Shown: positions 1-9,415, counted from the first letter of the stretch. The stretch: DNA of 64,000 nucleotides from Jannaschia marina (GCF_013404595.1 NZ_JABVAX010000007.1:62001-126000), one strand, 5' to 3'. Program-made: numbers and translations. The notes: generated by a model not told the origin, from the sequence alone.

Positions 1-373
1 TCAGCAGGCCGAAGAGCAGAAGGCCGTTGGCGGCGGCAAGCCCCCCGAGCAGACGCCACTCCTCGACCATCAGAACGTCGCCGAACCCGAGGGTCGTGAA
101 GACGACGAGGGAGAAATAGACCGCCGCCTCGAAGCGATCGAAGGCCCCCAGCAGCCAGAAGCCGATGGCCCAGATCCAGACCGCGACGGTCACCATGGCG
201 AGCGACCAGAGCATTGCCAGCGCCAGCGTGACCGTCAGCTTCAGGCCGTGGGGGCGGCGTGCGATCCAGGGCTGGACCCGGATCAGCATCGTCTCCAGCA
301 CCCACCAGCCGGGTGCCGTGGCGAGGGCGGTCAGAAGAATGAGAAGGCTTCCGAGGGCGAGCTGGACGAACAC
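1..373 (-). CDS. Ion channel, Ion_trans_2 type (C-terminus outside window)
   Basis: I translated this frame by hand from a GTG at 373; it stays open to the window edge, so the C-terminal end is missing. The 124 visible residues hold three hydrophobic stretches and, between the last two, the potassium-channel-like filter TTLGFGDV, as in the two-TM pore domain family. The protein would sit in the inner membrane and conduct small cations, probably potassium. The start lies 11 bp after the recN stop on the same strand, so the two may be co-transcribed. The GTG start is the best in-frame candidate but not certain; the gating partner, if any, is outside the window. Confidence 0.7.
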   Translation of the reverse strand, partial: MFVQLALGSLLILLTALATAPGWWVLETMLIRVQPWIARRPHGLKLTVTLALAMLWSLAMVTVAVWIWAIGFWLLGAFDRFEAAVYFSLVVFTTLGFGDVLMVEEWRLLGGLAAANGLLLFGLL

Positions 374-383
374 CGTCCCGCCC

Positions 384-2033
384 TCAGGCCGCCGCGTCCA
401 GAAGCGCCTGCGCGGCACCGCGGGCGGCGTCGGTGACCTGATCGCCGGCGAGCATCCGGGCGATCTCGTCCAGCCGGTCGGCCTCGGCGACGGGCATGAC
501 CGTGGAGCGCGTCGTCTCGCCCTCCACCCGTTTCTCGACCCGCCAATGATGCGCGCCGAGCGCCGCGACCTGGGGCGAATGCGTGACGACGAGCACCTGC
601 CCGCCGTCGGCCAGTGCCTTCAGGCGGCGGCCCACGGCGTCGGCGGTGGCCCCGCCGACGCCACGGTCGATCTCGTCGAAGATGAGCGTGCGCGCCCTGT
701 CCCCGCCCGTCAGGCAGACCTTGAGCGCCAGGAGAAAGCGGCTGAGTTCACCACCCGAGGCGATCTTGTCGAGGGGGCCTGCGGGGGCCCCGGGATTGGT
801 CGCCACCTCGAAGGCGACCTCGTCCACGCCGTCGGGCCCCGGCGTGCCGGGCGCGAGGCGCGTCGTGAAGATCGCGCGGTCCATCTTGAGCGGGGCGAGT
901 TCGCCGGCCATGGCCCGGTCGAGCCGCCGGGCGGCGTCGGTCCGGGTCGCGGTGAGGGCGGCGGCGGCGATGTCGTAGGCCCCCTGCGCCGCCGTCGCGG
1001 CCTTCACCAGCGCTGGCAGCCCCCCCTCCGCCGCGTCGAGCAGGTCGAGGCGGTCGCGCAGGTCGGCGGCGAAGGAAGGCAGGTCGTCGGGCGCGACGCC
1101 GTGCTTGCGGGCGAGCGCGCGGATCGCGAAGAGGCGTTCCTCGGTCTCCTCGAGGTCCGTGGGGTTGAAGGCGAGCTGGTCGAGGCAGCCCTCGACGCCG
1201 GCCTGCGCCTCGCCCAGTTCGATCATCGCGCGGTTCAGCGCGTCGATGGCCGGGGTCAGGGCTTCCGCCGCCTCGCCCGCGTCCTCCAGCCAGCGGGTCG
1301 CGTCGATCATCTGACCCTCGGCCCCCTGCGGCCCGATCGCATGGAGCGCCTTCGCCACGTCCTCCCGGATGCGCTCGGCCCCCTGCATCATGCGGCGGCG
1401 CGTGTCGAGCTCCGCCTCCTCGCCCGGTTGCGGATCGAGGGCGTTGAACTCGGCGACGGCGTGGCGCAGGAAGTCCTCCTCCGCGCGGGCCGCATCGCGT
1501 GTCGCTTCGGCCTCTTCGAGGGCGCGGCGGGCGGCGCGCAGGTCGCGCCAGGCGGCAGCAACCGGTGCAAGGTCGACGCCGGCGAAGGCGTCGAGCAGGC
1601 GGCGGTGGCCGCGCGTGTCGAGAAGGCCGCGGTCGTCGTGCTGCCCGTGGAGTTCGAGAAGCGTCTCCGATAGTGCGCGCAACACCTCGCCGGTCACGCG
1701 GGTGCCGTTGACCCAGGCCGTCTTGCGCCCGTCGCGGGCGTTGACCCGGCGCAGGAGCAGCTCGCCCTCCTCGGCGGCGATGGCCTGTTCCGCGAGGACC
1801 GCGTGGGCCGCGTGGCCGGGCGGCAGCGCGAAACTTGCCGTGACCTCGCCCTGCTCCGCGCCTTGCCGCACGAGATCGGCCCGCCCGCGCCAGCCGAGCA
1901 CGAACCCAAGCGAATCGAGCAGGATCGACTTGCCCGCGCCCGTCTCGCCCGTCAGCACGTTGAGCCCGGGCTGAAAGTCGAGCGACAGGTGGTCGATGAT
2001 AAGGAGGTCCCGGATGTCGAGGCTGCGGAGCAT
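384..2033 (-). CDS. recN: DNA repair protein RecN
   Basis: SMC-like ATPase of 549 residues acting in the cytoplasm in double-strand break repair with RecA. The Walker A motif GETGAGKS is at residues 29-36, the ABC signature SGGELS begins at 426, the Walker B strand LIFDE is at about 450, and VTHSP follows near 482; the middle is the predicted coiled coil. I chose the ATG at 2033 (MLRSLDIRDLLIIDH) because family members begin exactly here; an open extension to 2126 has no family resemblance. It follows bamD on the same strand after 124 bp that contain a small hairpin. Confidence 0.96.
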   Translation of the reverse strand: MLRSLDIRDLLIIDHLSLDFQPGLNVLTGETGAGKSILLDSLGFVLGWRGRADLVRQGAEQGEVTASFALPPGHAAHAVLAEQAIAAEEGELLLRRVNARDGRKTAWVNGTRVTGEVLRALSETLLELHGQHDDRGLLDTRGHRRLLDAFAGVDLAPVAAAWRDLRAARRALEEAEATRDAARAEEDFLRHAVAEFNALDPQPGEEAELDTRRRMMQGAERIREDVAKALHAIGPQGAEGQMIDATRWLEDAGEAAEALTPAIDALNRAMIELGEAQAGVEGCLDQLAFNPTDLEETEERLFAIRALARKHGVAPDDLPSFAADLRDRLDLLDAAEGGLPALVKAATAAQGAYDIAAAALTATRTDAARRLDRAMAGELAPLKMDRAIFTTRLAPGTPGPDGVDEVAFEVATNPGAPAGPLDKIASGGELSRFLLALKVCLTGGDRARTLIFDEIDRGVGGATADAVGRRLKALADGGQVLVVTHSPQVAALGAHHWRVEKRVEGETTRSTVMPVAEADRLDEIARMLAGDQVTDAARGAAQALLDAAA

Positions 2034-2117
2034 GAACCGAGTGTTACTGCGACGGTAGGGGGTTGGCGAGGGGGTGCATGAGGGTAGGACATGCCGACGA
2101 CCTCGCGCGAAACAGCA

Positions 2118-2134
2118 TTTGCCCAATGGGCAAA
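2118..2134 (-). terminator. Hairpin between bamD and recN
   Basis: TTTGCCCA and TGGGCAAA form a perfect 8-bp inverted repeat around a single base. It lies 24 bp past the bamD stop and 84 bp before the recN start, so it could attenuate read-through from bamD into recN. There is no clear T-run, so this is a weak terminator call. Confidence 0.35.
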
Positions 2135-2157
2135 CGCCGCAAACTGGCCATCCTTGA

Positions 2158-3000
2158 CTAGAGCCAGCGGCCCTGGATCGTCCTGCGGTAGATTTCGGCG
2201 AGCCAGCCGGTGCCGCGTGCCTCGGGCGACAGGCCCTGACCCGTCAGCTGGCGATAGGCGTCGTCGTAGAACGGCGAGGACTGGAAGTTGTAGCCGAGGA
2301 TGGCCCCCGCCGTCTGCGCCTCGTCGGTGAGGCCGAGCGAGAGATAGGCCTCGACCAGCCGCAGGAGCGCCTCGGGCGTGTGCGTCGTGGTCTGGAACTC
2401 CTCGACGACGGCGCGGAAGCGGTTGATCGCCGCGGGGTAGTGCTGCCGCTTGAGGTAGTAGCGCCCGATCTCCATCTCCTTCGCCGCGAGGTGGTCGAAG
2501 GCGAGGTCGAACTTCAGGATCGAGGATCGCGCGTATTCGCTGTCGGGATAACGCTCGATCACGGTGCGCAGGGACTGCAGGGCCTGGAAGGTCAGGCCCT
2601 GATCGCGGCCCACCTGATCGATCTGGTCGTAGTAGCTGAGCGCGAGGAGGTACTGGGCATAGGCCGCGTCCTCGTCGGCCGGATAGAAGTCGATGAACCG
2701 CTGCGCGGCGGCGCGGGCGTTCTCGTAATCCCGATCCTTGTGGTAGGCGAAGGCCTGCATGATGAGGCCGCGCTTGGCGAAATCGGAATAGGGGTAGAGC
2801 CGCTCGATCTCGGCGAAGAGAGCGGCCGCATCGTCGGCATCGCCACGAGCCAGCTCGAGCTCGGCCCGGGTGAAGATGGTCTCGGGGGCCGTATCCTCGA
2901 GATCGAGGTTGTCGGTGCCGCCACCGCAGGCCGTGAGTCCGCCGGCCAGGGCCATCACGGTCAGGAGCCTGCCGATGCGAAGAGGTTGCCGATCCGTCAT
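2158..3000 (-). CDS. bamD: Outer membrane assembly lipoprotein BamD
   Basis: 280-residue lipoprotein. A short signal peptide ends in the lipobox LTAC, with the lipidated cysteine at residue 25, followed by tetratricopeptide-like helices (for example the ELARGDADDAAALFAEIERL region) typical of BamD/YfiO. It works with BamA at the inner face of the outer membrane to insert beta-barrel proteins. The start at 3000 is chosen because it places the positively charged n-region (MTDRQPLRIGR) directly before the hydrophobic core; longer starts add a non-signal-like leader. It lies 94 bp downstream of lpxC on the same strand, an arrangement common in alphaproteobacteria. Confidence 0.94.
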   Translation of the reverse strand: MTDRQPLRIGRLLTVMALAGGLTACGGGTDNLDLEDTAPETIFTRAELELARGDADDAAALFAEIERLYPYSDFAKRGLIMQAFAYHKDRDYENARAAAQRFIDFYPADEDAAYAQYLLALSYYDQIDQVGRDQGLTFQALQSLRTVIERYPDSEYARSSILKFDLAFDHLAAKEMEIGRYYLKRQHYPAAINRFRAVVEEFQTTTHTPEALLRLVEAYLSLGLTDEAQTAGAILGYNFQSSPFYDDAYRQLTGQGLSPEARGTGWLAEIYRRTIQGRWL

Positions 3001-3094
3001 GCGTCCCATTCCTGCCCCGTGCCTGAACGGCATCTCGCGGCACCATAGTCGAGCCGCTCGGGGCTGTGAAGCGTCGGGACGGCGAAAAAGGGCG

Positions 3095-4009
3095 TCACAG
3101 ATGCGCGAAGACATCCCGCTCCAGACCGGCGCCGGGCAGAAGGCGGCAATCGGCGGCCGAAAGGGTGCGGATGCGATAGGCCAGCGGGTCGGCGAACAGC
3201 GCGCGCAGCAGCTTGTTCGTCATCGCGTGGCCCGCACGGACGCCGGTGTAACGCCCGAGGATCGGAGCCCCGGCCAGTGCCAGATCGCCCAGGGCGTCGA
3301 GCATCTTGTGACGCACGGCCTCGTCGGTGTGGCGGAATCCTTCGGGGTTCACGACGCGGGATCCGTCGACGACGACGGCGTTCGACAGCGAGCCGCCGAG
3401 TGCCTTGCCGGCCGCGTGCATCGCGTCGACGTCCGACTGGCGGCAGAACGTCCGGCTGTCGCAGAGCTCACGCACGAAAGTACCGTTCGAGAGGCGAAGA
3501 ACCTTGTGCTGCCGGCCGATCGCGGCGTCGGCGAAGTCGATCGAGAAGTCGATCTCCAGTTCATCGGCAGGTGTGAGCGTCGCCGAGGCGAGGCCGTCCT
3601 GCACGTGAACGCGGCGCAAAACCTCGATCGCGTGGACGGGCGCGTCGAGCCGGCGCACGCCGGTGGCGAGGAACTTCCGGACGAAATCGGCGGCCGAGCC
3701 GTCGAGGATCGGAACCTCAGGGCCGTCGATCTCGACGATCGCGTTCAGGATGCCGCAGCCCGAGAGCGCCGCCATGATATGCTCCACCGTCGAGACGGAC
3801 ACGCCCGCCTCGTTCACGAGAAGCGTGCAGAGCGGCGACGTCTCCACCGCGTCGTGGCGCGCGGGGATCATCGTGTTGCCGACGAGGTCGGTGCGGCGGA
3901 ACCAGATGCCGTGGTGCGCGGGCGCGGGATGAACGGACAGGCGCGCGGGTCGTCCGGCGTGAAGGCCGGTTCCCTGGAAGTGGACGATGTCCTTGATCGT
4001 GGTCTGCAT
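3095..4009 (-). CDS. lpxC: UDP-3-O-acyl-N-acetylglucosamine deacetylase
   Basis: Zinc hydrolase that carries out the committed step of lipid A synthesis. At 304 residues it is family-typical. The expected zinc ligands are visible at His77 (TVEHIMAAL), His234 and Asp238 (RHKMLDALGD), and the acid/base His261 follows (RAGHAMTN), matching the E. coli numbering with a small offset. It is the first gene after ftsZ on this strand; about 350 bp separate them, so it probably has its own promoter, and its leader can fold (see 4089-4128). Confidence 0.97.
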   Translation of the reverse strand: MQTTIKDIVHFQGTGLHAGRPARLSVHPAPAHHGIWFRRTDLVGNTMIPARHDAVETSPLCTLLVNEAGVSVSTVEHIMAALSGCGILNAIVEIDGPEVPILDGSAADFVRKFLATGVRRLDAPVHAIEVLRRVHVQDGLASATLTPADELEIDFSIDFADAAIGRQHKVLRLSNGTFVRELCDSRTFCRQSDVDAMHAAGKALGGSLSNAVVVDGSRVVNPEGFRHTDEAVRHKMLDALGDLALAGAPILGRYTGVRAGHAMTNKLLRALFADPLAYRIRTLSAADCRLLPGAGLERDVFAHL

Positions 4010-4088
4010 GATGCACCCCGCGGTTGCTGCCTATGGCGGCCCGTCTTGCACGGGCTCGTTGCCTCAACTCTCAGCTACGCGGATGGTC

Positions 4089-4128
4089 CCTGTCTCGCAA
4101 TTCAACCGCTGTTACGGGTTGAAACAGG
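4089..4128 (-). promoter_or_regulatory. Foldable leader upstream of lpxC
   Basis: Two nested inverted repeats: outer CCTGT/ACAGG and inner TTCAACC/GGTTGAA around a 9-base loop, with a 7-8-base bulge on one side. The element lies 80 bp before the lpxC start and would be in its 5' untranslated RNA or overlap its promoter. The pairing is visible; any regulatory role is inference. Confidence 0.35.
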
Positions 4129-4310
4129 CACCTTCGATGGATGAGCGGATTTTTGCTTACCACTCACTGTAAGGTCTCATTCATCAGGTTTTCAAAGCTT
4201 TGTCACATTCGACACGATCACTGAAGCCGGAAATCGGCGACCCGGATGTGAACGGAACGCGGCGTCATTTCGAGCGCGAAAAGGGCCGCGGACATCCGCC
4301 GCGACGGCAA

Positions 4311-4335
4311 ACGGCGGCCCTTGGGAGGCCGCCGT
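4311..4335 (-). terminator. Hairpin after ftsZ
   Basis: ACGGCGGCC and GGCCGCCGT form a perfect 9-bp stem with a 7-base loop, 33 bp past the ftsZ stop. On the minus strand it is followed by TTGCC rather than a long T-run, as is common in high-GC genomes. Likely ends the ftsA-ftsZ transcript. Confidence 0.6.
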
Positions 4336-4367
4336 CGCGTAGGTGTGGAAGGCTGCCGCGCGGGGCG

Positions 4368-5960
4368 TCAGTTGGCCTGACGGCGCAGGAAGGCCGGGAT
4401 CTCGATCCGCTCGTCCTCCTCGGGGGCCGCGGCCTGCGCCGGGGTCGGCGTCGGCTCGGCCGGGCGTTGAACCGGCGTGTCGGCGGCAGTGCCGGTCATG
4501 CGGTTGATGAGCGAACCGATCCCGAAGCGCCCTTCCCCGGCGGCCGGAGCGCGCGGCGGCTCGGCCGTGACGCTGCGCTCGCCCTTGGAGACGGCGGCGC
4601 GCAGGCGGTCCATCGCCTCGGGCGAGGGCGCGCCGGTTGGGCGCGGTGCCGTGAAACGGGCCTGCGGCGGCTCGGCGGCCGCAACGGGCTGTGGAGCCGG
4701 GGCCGGCGTATAGGCGGGCGGCGGAAGGTCGTCGGTGGCCTCGGTAGTCGGCGCATCGTCGAAGAAGCTCTGGGCGACCTCTGCCTCCTCGGCCTCCTGC
4801 TGATCCATGGCATCGAAGAAGTTCGGTGTCTCGGGCTCGGCGGGAACCTCGGCGACCGGCGCGGGCGCGGCGACCTCGGCGGCGGCGACGGGCGCTTCCA
4901 CAGGGGCCTCGACCGGAGCGGCGGCGACCGCCGGAGCCTCCGACGACATCCGGCGGCGCGGCATGGGCGCGGGCGTGGTCGCGGCGGAGGCGTCGATGCC
5001 CGTCGCCACGACGGAGACGCGCATGAACCCTTCCATCGACGGATCGAGGGTGGAGCCGACGATGATGTTCGCGTCCTCGTCCACTTCCTTGCGGATGCGG
5101 TTCGCGGCCTCGTCCATCTCGAAGAGGGTGAGGTCGTGTCCGCCGGTGATGTTGATGAGCACGCCCTTCGCGCCCGAGAGGCTGAGCTCGTCGAGAAGCG
5201 GGTTGGCGATGGCCTTCTCTGCGGCCTCGACCGCGCGGTCCTCGCCCTCGCCCTCGCCGGTGCCCATCATGGCCTTGCCCATCTCGTCCATCACCGAGCG
5301 GACGTCGGCGAAGTCGAGGTTGATCATGCCCGGGCGGACCATGAGATCGGTCACGCCTTTAACGCCTTGATAGAGTACGTCGTCGGCCATGGAGAAGGCC
5401 TCGGTGAAGGTCGTGCGCTCGTTGGCGAGGCGGAAGAGGTTCTGGTTCGGGATGATGATGAGCGTATCGACGACCTTCTGGAGAGCCTCCACGCCCTCCT
5501 CGGCCTGGCGCATCCGCTTGGAACCCTCGAACTGGAACGGCTTGGTGACGACGCCGACGGTCAGGATGCCAAGCTCGCGCGCGGCCTGGGCGATGATCGG
5601 AGCGGCACCGGTGCCGGTGCCGCCGCCCATGCCGGCGGTGATGAAGCACATATGCGCGCCGGCCAGACGGTCGACGATCTCCTCGATCGTCTCCTCGGCG
5701 GCGGAGGCCCCGACCTGCGGGCGCGCGCCGGCCCCCAGACCTTCGGTCACGCGGGCCCCGAGCTGGATCCGGGATTGCGCGGAATTCTGCGCGAGGGCCT
5801 GGGCGTCGGTGTTGGCGACGACGAACTCCACGCCCTCCAGGTCCTTCTGGATCATGTTGTTGACGGCGTTGCCGCCGGCCCCGCCCACACCGAACACGGT
5901 GATGCGCGGGCGCAGATCGACCTCCGGAGTCGTGCCGGGCATGGTGAGATTCAATGTCAT
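4368..5960 (-). CDS. ftsZ: Cell division protein FtsZ
   Basis: Tubulin-like GTPase that forms the Z-ring. The tubulin signature GGGTGTG is at residues 112-118 and the nucleotide-binding N-terminus [17 protein letters not shown] is at about 20-36. The protein is 530 residues because of a long Ala/Pro-rich variable linker (about 325-510), usual in alphaproteobacteria, ending in the conserved tail [11 protein letters not shown] that contacts FtsA. The ATG at 5960 (MTLNLTMPG) is preferred over one four codons upstream. It is separated from ftsA by 234 bp that contain a hairpin array. Confidence 0.98.
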   Translation of the reverse strand: MTLNLTMPGTTPEVDLRPRITVFGVGGAGGNAVNNMIQKDLEGVEFVVANTDAQALAQNSAQSRIQLGARVTEGLGAGARPQVGASAAEETIEEIVDRLAGAHMCFITAGMGGGTGTGAAPIIAQAARELGILTVGVVTKPFQFEGSKRMRQAEEGVEALQKVVDTLIIIPNQNLFRLANERTTFTEAFSMADDVLYQGVKGVTDLMVRPGMINLDFADVRSVMDEMGKAMMGTGEGEGEDRAVEAAEKAIANPLLDELSLSGAKGVLINITGGHDLTLFEMDEAANRIRKEVDEDANIIVGSTLDPSMEGFMRVSVVATGIDASAATTPAPMPRRRMSSEAPAVAAAPVEAPVEAPVAAAEVAAPAPVAEVPAEPETPNFFDAMDQQEAEEAEVAQSFFDDAPTTEATDDLPPPAYTPAPAPQPVAAAEPPQARFTAPRPTGAPSPEAMDRLRAAVSKGERSVTAEPPRAPAAGEGRFGIGSLINRMTGTAADTPVQRPAEPTPTPAQAAAPEEDERIEIPAFLRRQAN

Positions 5961-6112
5961 AGCTCTGTCCACCTGTATTTGAGGCCCGCCTCAGGCCATG
6001 GTTCGCGGTTCCCGCGTTATTCCCGTCAGGCTAGCGCCTTTGATTCCGCGCGTCACCCCAAAATCGAATCGGGTCGGCGAAATACGGCAAAAATGCGGCA
6101 GGTGGTCGGAGC

Positions 6113-6187
6113 GAAGCTCTTTTGCGAAAAGAGCTTCCTGGAGTTTTCGCCGAAAACTCCCGCAAAAGGCTTCTCACGAAGGCTTTT
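6113..6187 (-). repeat. Tandem hairpin array A, after ftsA
   Basis: Three consecutive hairpins: 6113-6137 (GAAGCTCTTTT/AAAAGAGCTTC type arms), 6140-6160 (GGAGTTTTC-GCC-GAAAACTCC) and 6164-6187 (an imperfect AAGGCTTC-TCAC-GAAGGCTT). The array begins 8 bp after the ftsA stop. The second and third hairpins have near-identical copies in the array at 57652-57751. Arms differ, but the tips are TTC-N-GAA or close to it. Confidence 0.8.
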
Positions 6188-6194
6188 GTCCGCC

Positions 6195-7523
6195 CTACCA
6201 GTTGTCCTTGAACCAGCGCATCGCCCGGCGAAGCGACCGACCGGAGGTGCGCTCGGGCACGGCGTCGAAATCCCAGAACTCGTCCTGCGGTTCGGCCCCC
6301 TGCATGCAGAGGCCCACGGCGGCGGCGAAGGCCGGGCCCTTGGCCGCTTCGGGCAGGCCGTGGACGCGCAGCGGACGGCCGAGGCGCACCTGGTTGCCGA
6401 GGATGCGGCCCGCCAGCTGATCGAGGCCCGGGATCTGAGACGCCCCGCCGGAGAGCACGATGCGCTGCGACGGCAGATCGCCGAAGCCTGCGGCATCGAG
6501 GCGCGCGCGCGCGTCCTCCAGGATCTCCTCGACCCGGGGGCGGATGATGCCGATCAGTTCGGTGCGGGTGACGGAGCGACGGTCGTGGTGCCAGTCGCCG
6601 GTGTCGGCCTCGAGCGGGATGAGCTCCCGGTCATCCATGCCCGTCGCGTGGACCCCGCCGTAGCGGCACTTGATCATCTCGGCCATGTTCGCCGGGATCC
6701 GCAGCCCCTGGCTGATGTCGGAGGTTACATGCGCCCCGCCGAAGGGCACGGTGTCGGCGAAGACCATATGCTTGCGCATGAAGATGGAGATGCCGGTCGT
6801 GCCCGCCCCCATGTCGATGCAGGCGGCCCCGAGTTCCTTCTCGTCCTCGACGAGGGCCGATGTCGCGGCGGCATAGGGCGCGGAGGCCAGTCCCGCCAGC
6901 TCCAGGTCGCACCGGTGGATGCAGGTCAGCAGGTTCTCGATCGCGTGGGCGTCGACCGACAGAAGGTGCATGTCTGCGCGCAGCATCTCGCCGGTCTGGC
7001 CGCGCGGGTCGCGCAGGGTGGTGCGGTGGTCGATGCCGAAGTTCACGGGCTGCGCGTGCAGCACCTCGCGCCCCGGCCCGATGTCGGGCGCGTCGATCGA
7101 GGAGAGGACGCGGCCGATGTCGTGGACGGTGCAGGGCCCCGCGTCGAGCATCACCTCGCCCGCGAGCGGCCAGGATGTCGGACGCCCGCCGGAGAAACAG
7201 GCGATGACGTGGTCGACGCGCACGCCCGCCATCTTCTGCGCGCCCTGCACGGCGGTGCGGATCGCGCGCTCGGTCTCGGGCATGGCGTCGACCTCGCCCA
7301 TGCGGATCCCGCGCGAGCGGGTGGTCGTCGCGCCGATGACGCGGAAGTTCGACTGCCCCGCCATGTGGCCCACGCCCTCGCCCTGGGGCGTGTTCTCCTC
7401 GAAGCGCAGCACGAGGCAGGCCGTCTTGTAGCTGCCGACGTCGAGGATCGCGACGACACCGCGCTGCAGCGCGGCCTGGCGTTTGCGGCGCATGGCGCGC
7501 TGCGCGTGAAACAGGCGGCTCAT
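6195..7523 (-). CDS. ftsA: Cell division protein FtsA
   Basis: Actin-like ATPase that tethers FtsZ to the membrane and recruits late divisome proteins. The 442-residue protein has the phosphate-1 segment AILDVGSYKTACLVLRF near residue 25, the adenosine-binding VLSGGASQIPGL near residue 385 and a C-terminal amphipathic region (RAMRWFKDNW) fit for membrane binding. It is translationally coupled to ftsQ: its ATG overlaps the ftsQ stop by 4 bp. The N-terminal extension of about 22 basic residues before the actin fold is usual in this order. Confidence 0.97.
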   Translation of the reverse strand: MSRLFHAQRAMRRKRQAALQRGVVAILDVGSYKTACLVLRFEENTPQGEGVGHMAGQSNFRVIGATTTRSRGIRMGEVDAMPETERAIRTAVQGAQKMAGVRVDHVIACFSGGRPTSWPLAGEVMLDAGPCTVHDIGRVLSSIDAPDIGPGREVLHAQPVNFGIDHRTTLRDPRGQTGEMLRADMHLLSVDAHAIENLLTCIHRCDLELAGLASAPYAAATSALVEDEKELGAACIDMGAGTTGISIFMRKHMVFADTVPFGGAHVTSDISQGLRIPANMAEMIKCRYGGVHATGMDDRELIPLEADTGDWHHDRRSVTRTELIGIIRPRVEEILEDARARLDAAGFGDLPSQRIVLSGGASQIPGLDQLAGRILGNQVRLGRPLRVHGLPEAAKGPAFAAAVGLCMQGAEPQDEFWDFDAVPERTSGRSLRRAMRWFKDNW

Positions 7524-8425
7524 TGGGTCCCTTCCGAATGATCGAGTGAGAGGCGCTGCAGCTCCTGCAGGCCCTTGAGTTCCGAACGCGCCTCGGGCGT
7601 CAGGCGCAGGACCGGGCGCTCGGGGATGCGCAGGTCGACGACCTTGACGTCGCGGTCGAGGACGTCATGGGCGGCGTGCATGGCGAGCGCGCGATCGAGG
7701 GCGGCCACCGGAGCTTCCTCGGGCAGCGCGATCGACTGGCCGTTCGTCAGCACCACGTCCCAACGACGGTTGCCGATGCGCGCGAGACCGATGAAGCGGT
7801 CGTCGATCGGCCGGGCGGCCGCCACGAGCGTCAGGGCTTCGGGCACCGCCGTCTCGGCCCCCGCGCCCGCGATCAGCGGCAGCGCGCCGGCGGTGGCGAT
7901 GTTGTGGAGCGTGGCCACGCGGTGGCCGCCGGCGTCGAGCACCTCGATGCCCTCCTCCGTCTGCCAGGCGACGGCGGGCGTGCGCTCGGTCACCTTGAGG
8001 AGGAGGACGCCACCGGCCTTCACCCGCACCTCCGCGTCGAGGACGGGGTCGAGGCTCACGAGCTTCTCGCGCAGGGCATCCATGTCGAGCTTGAACTGGC
8101 TCAGCGGGAGGTCGATCGGAAGCGCCTCCTGGATGTCGTCCTGCAACTCGGCGCTCGCGCCCTCGATGCGCAGGAGCGAGACCATGAACTCGGGCCGGTC
8201 CTGCACCGCGCTGACCGCGTCTTCCCAGGTGTCGATGATCGCGGTCAGCCGCGCCTCGTCGTGGATGTACCAGGTGAAGGCGATGACGAAGCCGAAGCTC
8301 GGGATGCCGGTGCGCACCAGCGCCCGGAAGAGCGGCGTGAGCCAAAGGCGTTCCAGCCGGTAGCGCCACTTGCTCGGGGCCGGGTCGATGACCGGGCGGG
8401 ACGCGCGGGGGCTCACCGGTCGCAT
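7520..8425 (-). CDS. ftsQ: Cell division protein FtsQ
   Basis: Bitopic divisome protein of 301 residues: basic cytoplasmic N-terminus, one transmembrane helix around residues 36-56 (TGIPSFGFVIAFTWYI) and a periplasmic POTRA plus FtsQ beta domain that binds FtsL/FtsB. I chose the ATG at 8425 (MRPVSPRAS), which overlaps the end of ddl by 13 bp; a start 27 bp upstream is possible. It overlaps ftsA by 4 bp at the other end. Confidence 0.94.
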   Translation of the reverse strand: MRPVSPRASRPVIDPAPSKWRYRLERLWLTPLFRALVRTGIPSFGFVIAFTWYIHDEARLTAIIDTWEDAVSAVQDRPEFMVSLLRIEGASAELQDDIQEALPIDLPLSQFKLDMDALREKLVSLDPVLDAEVRVKAGGVLLLKVTERTPAVAWQTEEGIEVLDAGGHRVATLHNIATAGALPLIAGAGAETAVPEALTLVAAARPIDDRFIGLARIGNRRWDVVLTNGQSIALPEEAPVAALDRALAMHAAHDVLDRDVKVVDLRIPERPVLRLTPEARSELKGLQELQRLSLDHSEGTQ

Positions 8426-9336
8426 GAGGCATCCTCCACCAGGATCGCGCAAAGCTGCCCGAAGGTCAGGCCCGCCGCCTCGGCCTGTTCGGGCGTGAGC
8501 GACGTGGGCGTCATCCCGGGCTGGGTATTCGTCTCCAGCAGGATCAGGCCGTCCACGCCGCGCGTGTCGTCCCAGCGGAAGTCCGTCCGGCTGATCGCGC
8601 GGGCTCCGAGGGCGTCATGGGCGCGCAGGGCATAGTCCCGGCAGGCGGCGGTGATCTCTTCGGGGAGGTCGGCGGGCACCGTATGGCGGCTGCCGCCCGG
8701 CGCATACTTCGCCTCGTAGTCGTACCAGCCGTCCATATGGATCTCGGTCACCGGCAGGGCCCGGTCCCCCAGGACGGTACAGGTCAGTTCGCGCCCCGGC
8801 GCGTAGGTTTCGACCATGACGCGCGCGGGCATCGTGTCGGGCAGCGTCGGCCCGGTCGTGCCCTCGGTCACGATGTAGATGCCGACCGAGGAGCCTTCGT
8901 TGTTCGGCTTCACCACGTAGGGCAGCGGCAGGACGTGCCCGGCCGCGACCTCGGCCTTCGGAACGATCCGGCTCTCGACGACCGGCAGGCCGGCGATGCG
9001 GTAGGCGTCCTTCGTGCGCGCCTTGTCCATGGCGAGCGAGGAGGCGCGGACGCCGGAGTGCGTATAGGGAATCCGCAGCCATTCGAGCACGCCCTGCACG
9101 CAGCCGTCCTCGCCCCAGCGGCCATGCAGCGCGTTGAAGACGGCATCGGGCGCGACCTGTTGCAGGCGGGACACCAGCTCCGGGCCACCCTCGGCCCCGG
9201 CCTCCACCTCGGTGACGGTATAGCCCTCGCCGCGCAGCGCCTCCGCGCAGCCGCGACCGGTCGACAGCGAGACGTCCCGCTCCGACGAGGGGCCGCCCAT
9301 CAGGACGGCAACATGTTGGTAGGTCCTGCCCGACAT
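8413..9336 (-). CDS. ddl: D-alanine--D-alanine ligase
   Basis: ATP-grasp enzyme making the D-Ala-D-Ala dipeptide for peptidoglycan. It is 307 residues from MSGRTYQHVAVLMGG. The N-terminal GGPSSERDVSLSTG glycine-rich motif, the central KPNNEGSSVGI ATP-binding loop and the C-terminal LLETNTQPGMTPTSL substrate and metal loop are all present. An ATG two codons upstream (9342) is an alternative. It sits between murB and ftsQ, the standard dcw order. Confidence 0.96.
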   Translation of the reverse strand: MSGRTYQHVAVLMGGPSSERDVSLSTGRGCAEALRGEGYTVTEVEAGAEGGPELVSRLQQVAPDAVFNALHGRWGEDGCVQGVLEWLRIPYTHSGVRASSLAMDKARTKDAYRIAGLPVVESRIVPKAEVAAGHVLPLPYVVKPNNEGSSVGIYIVTEGTTGPTLPDTMPARVMVETYAPGRELTCTVLGDRALPVTEIHMDGWYDYEAKYAPGGSRHTVPADLPEEITAACRDYALRAHDALGARAISRTDFRWDDTRGVDGLILLETNTQPGMTPTSLTPEQAEAAGLTFGQLCAILVEDASCDR

Positions 9337-9415
9337 ACCCAATATCCTGCGCCTCGTGCCAGGGTCTTGCCGCCCCGGTGTCTGCTTTCCCCGGCCTCTG
9401 ACGGACCTTTCGGGG

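Larger units (their letters stand above)
4010..4367. other. 358-bp gene-free region between ftsZ and lpxC
   Basis: No credible gene. It is visibly less GC-rich than its flanks in the 4075-4200 part. It holds, from right to left in the direction of transcription, a likely ftsZ terminator (4311-4335), AT-richer sequence that probably carries the lpxC promoter, an inverted repeat CTTAC-N8-GTAAG (4156-4173), a longer foldable leader (4089-4128) and a small hairpin GCCCGT-N5-ACGGGC (4039-4055). Confidence 0.6.

Noticed and set aside
6113-6187. Reading the hairpin arrays as CRISPR repeats
   Set aside because: Units are palindromes with differing arms and no spacers of constant length; no cas genes are near.
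4200-7541. A 1,113-codon open frame on the plus strand opposite ftsZ and ftsA
   Set aside because: It is a codon-mirror of the real genes in GC-rich DNA; its product is low-complexity Arg/Gly/His/Ala without family signatures and no ribosome-binding site supports it.
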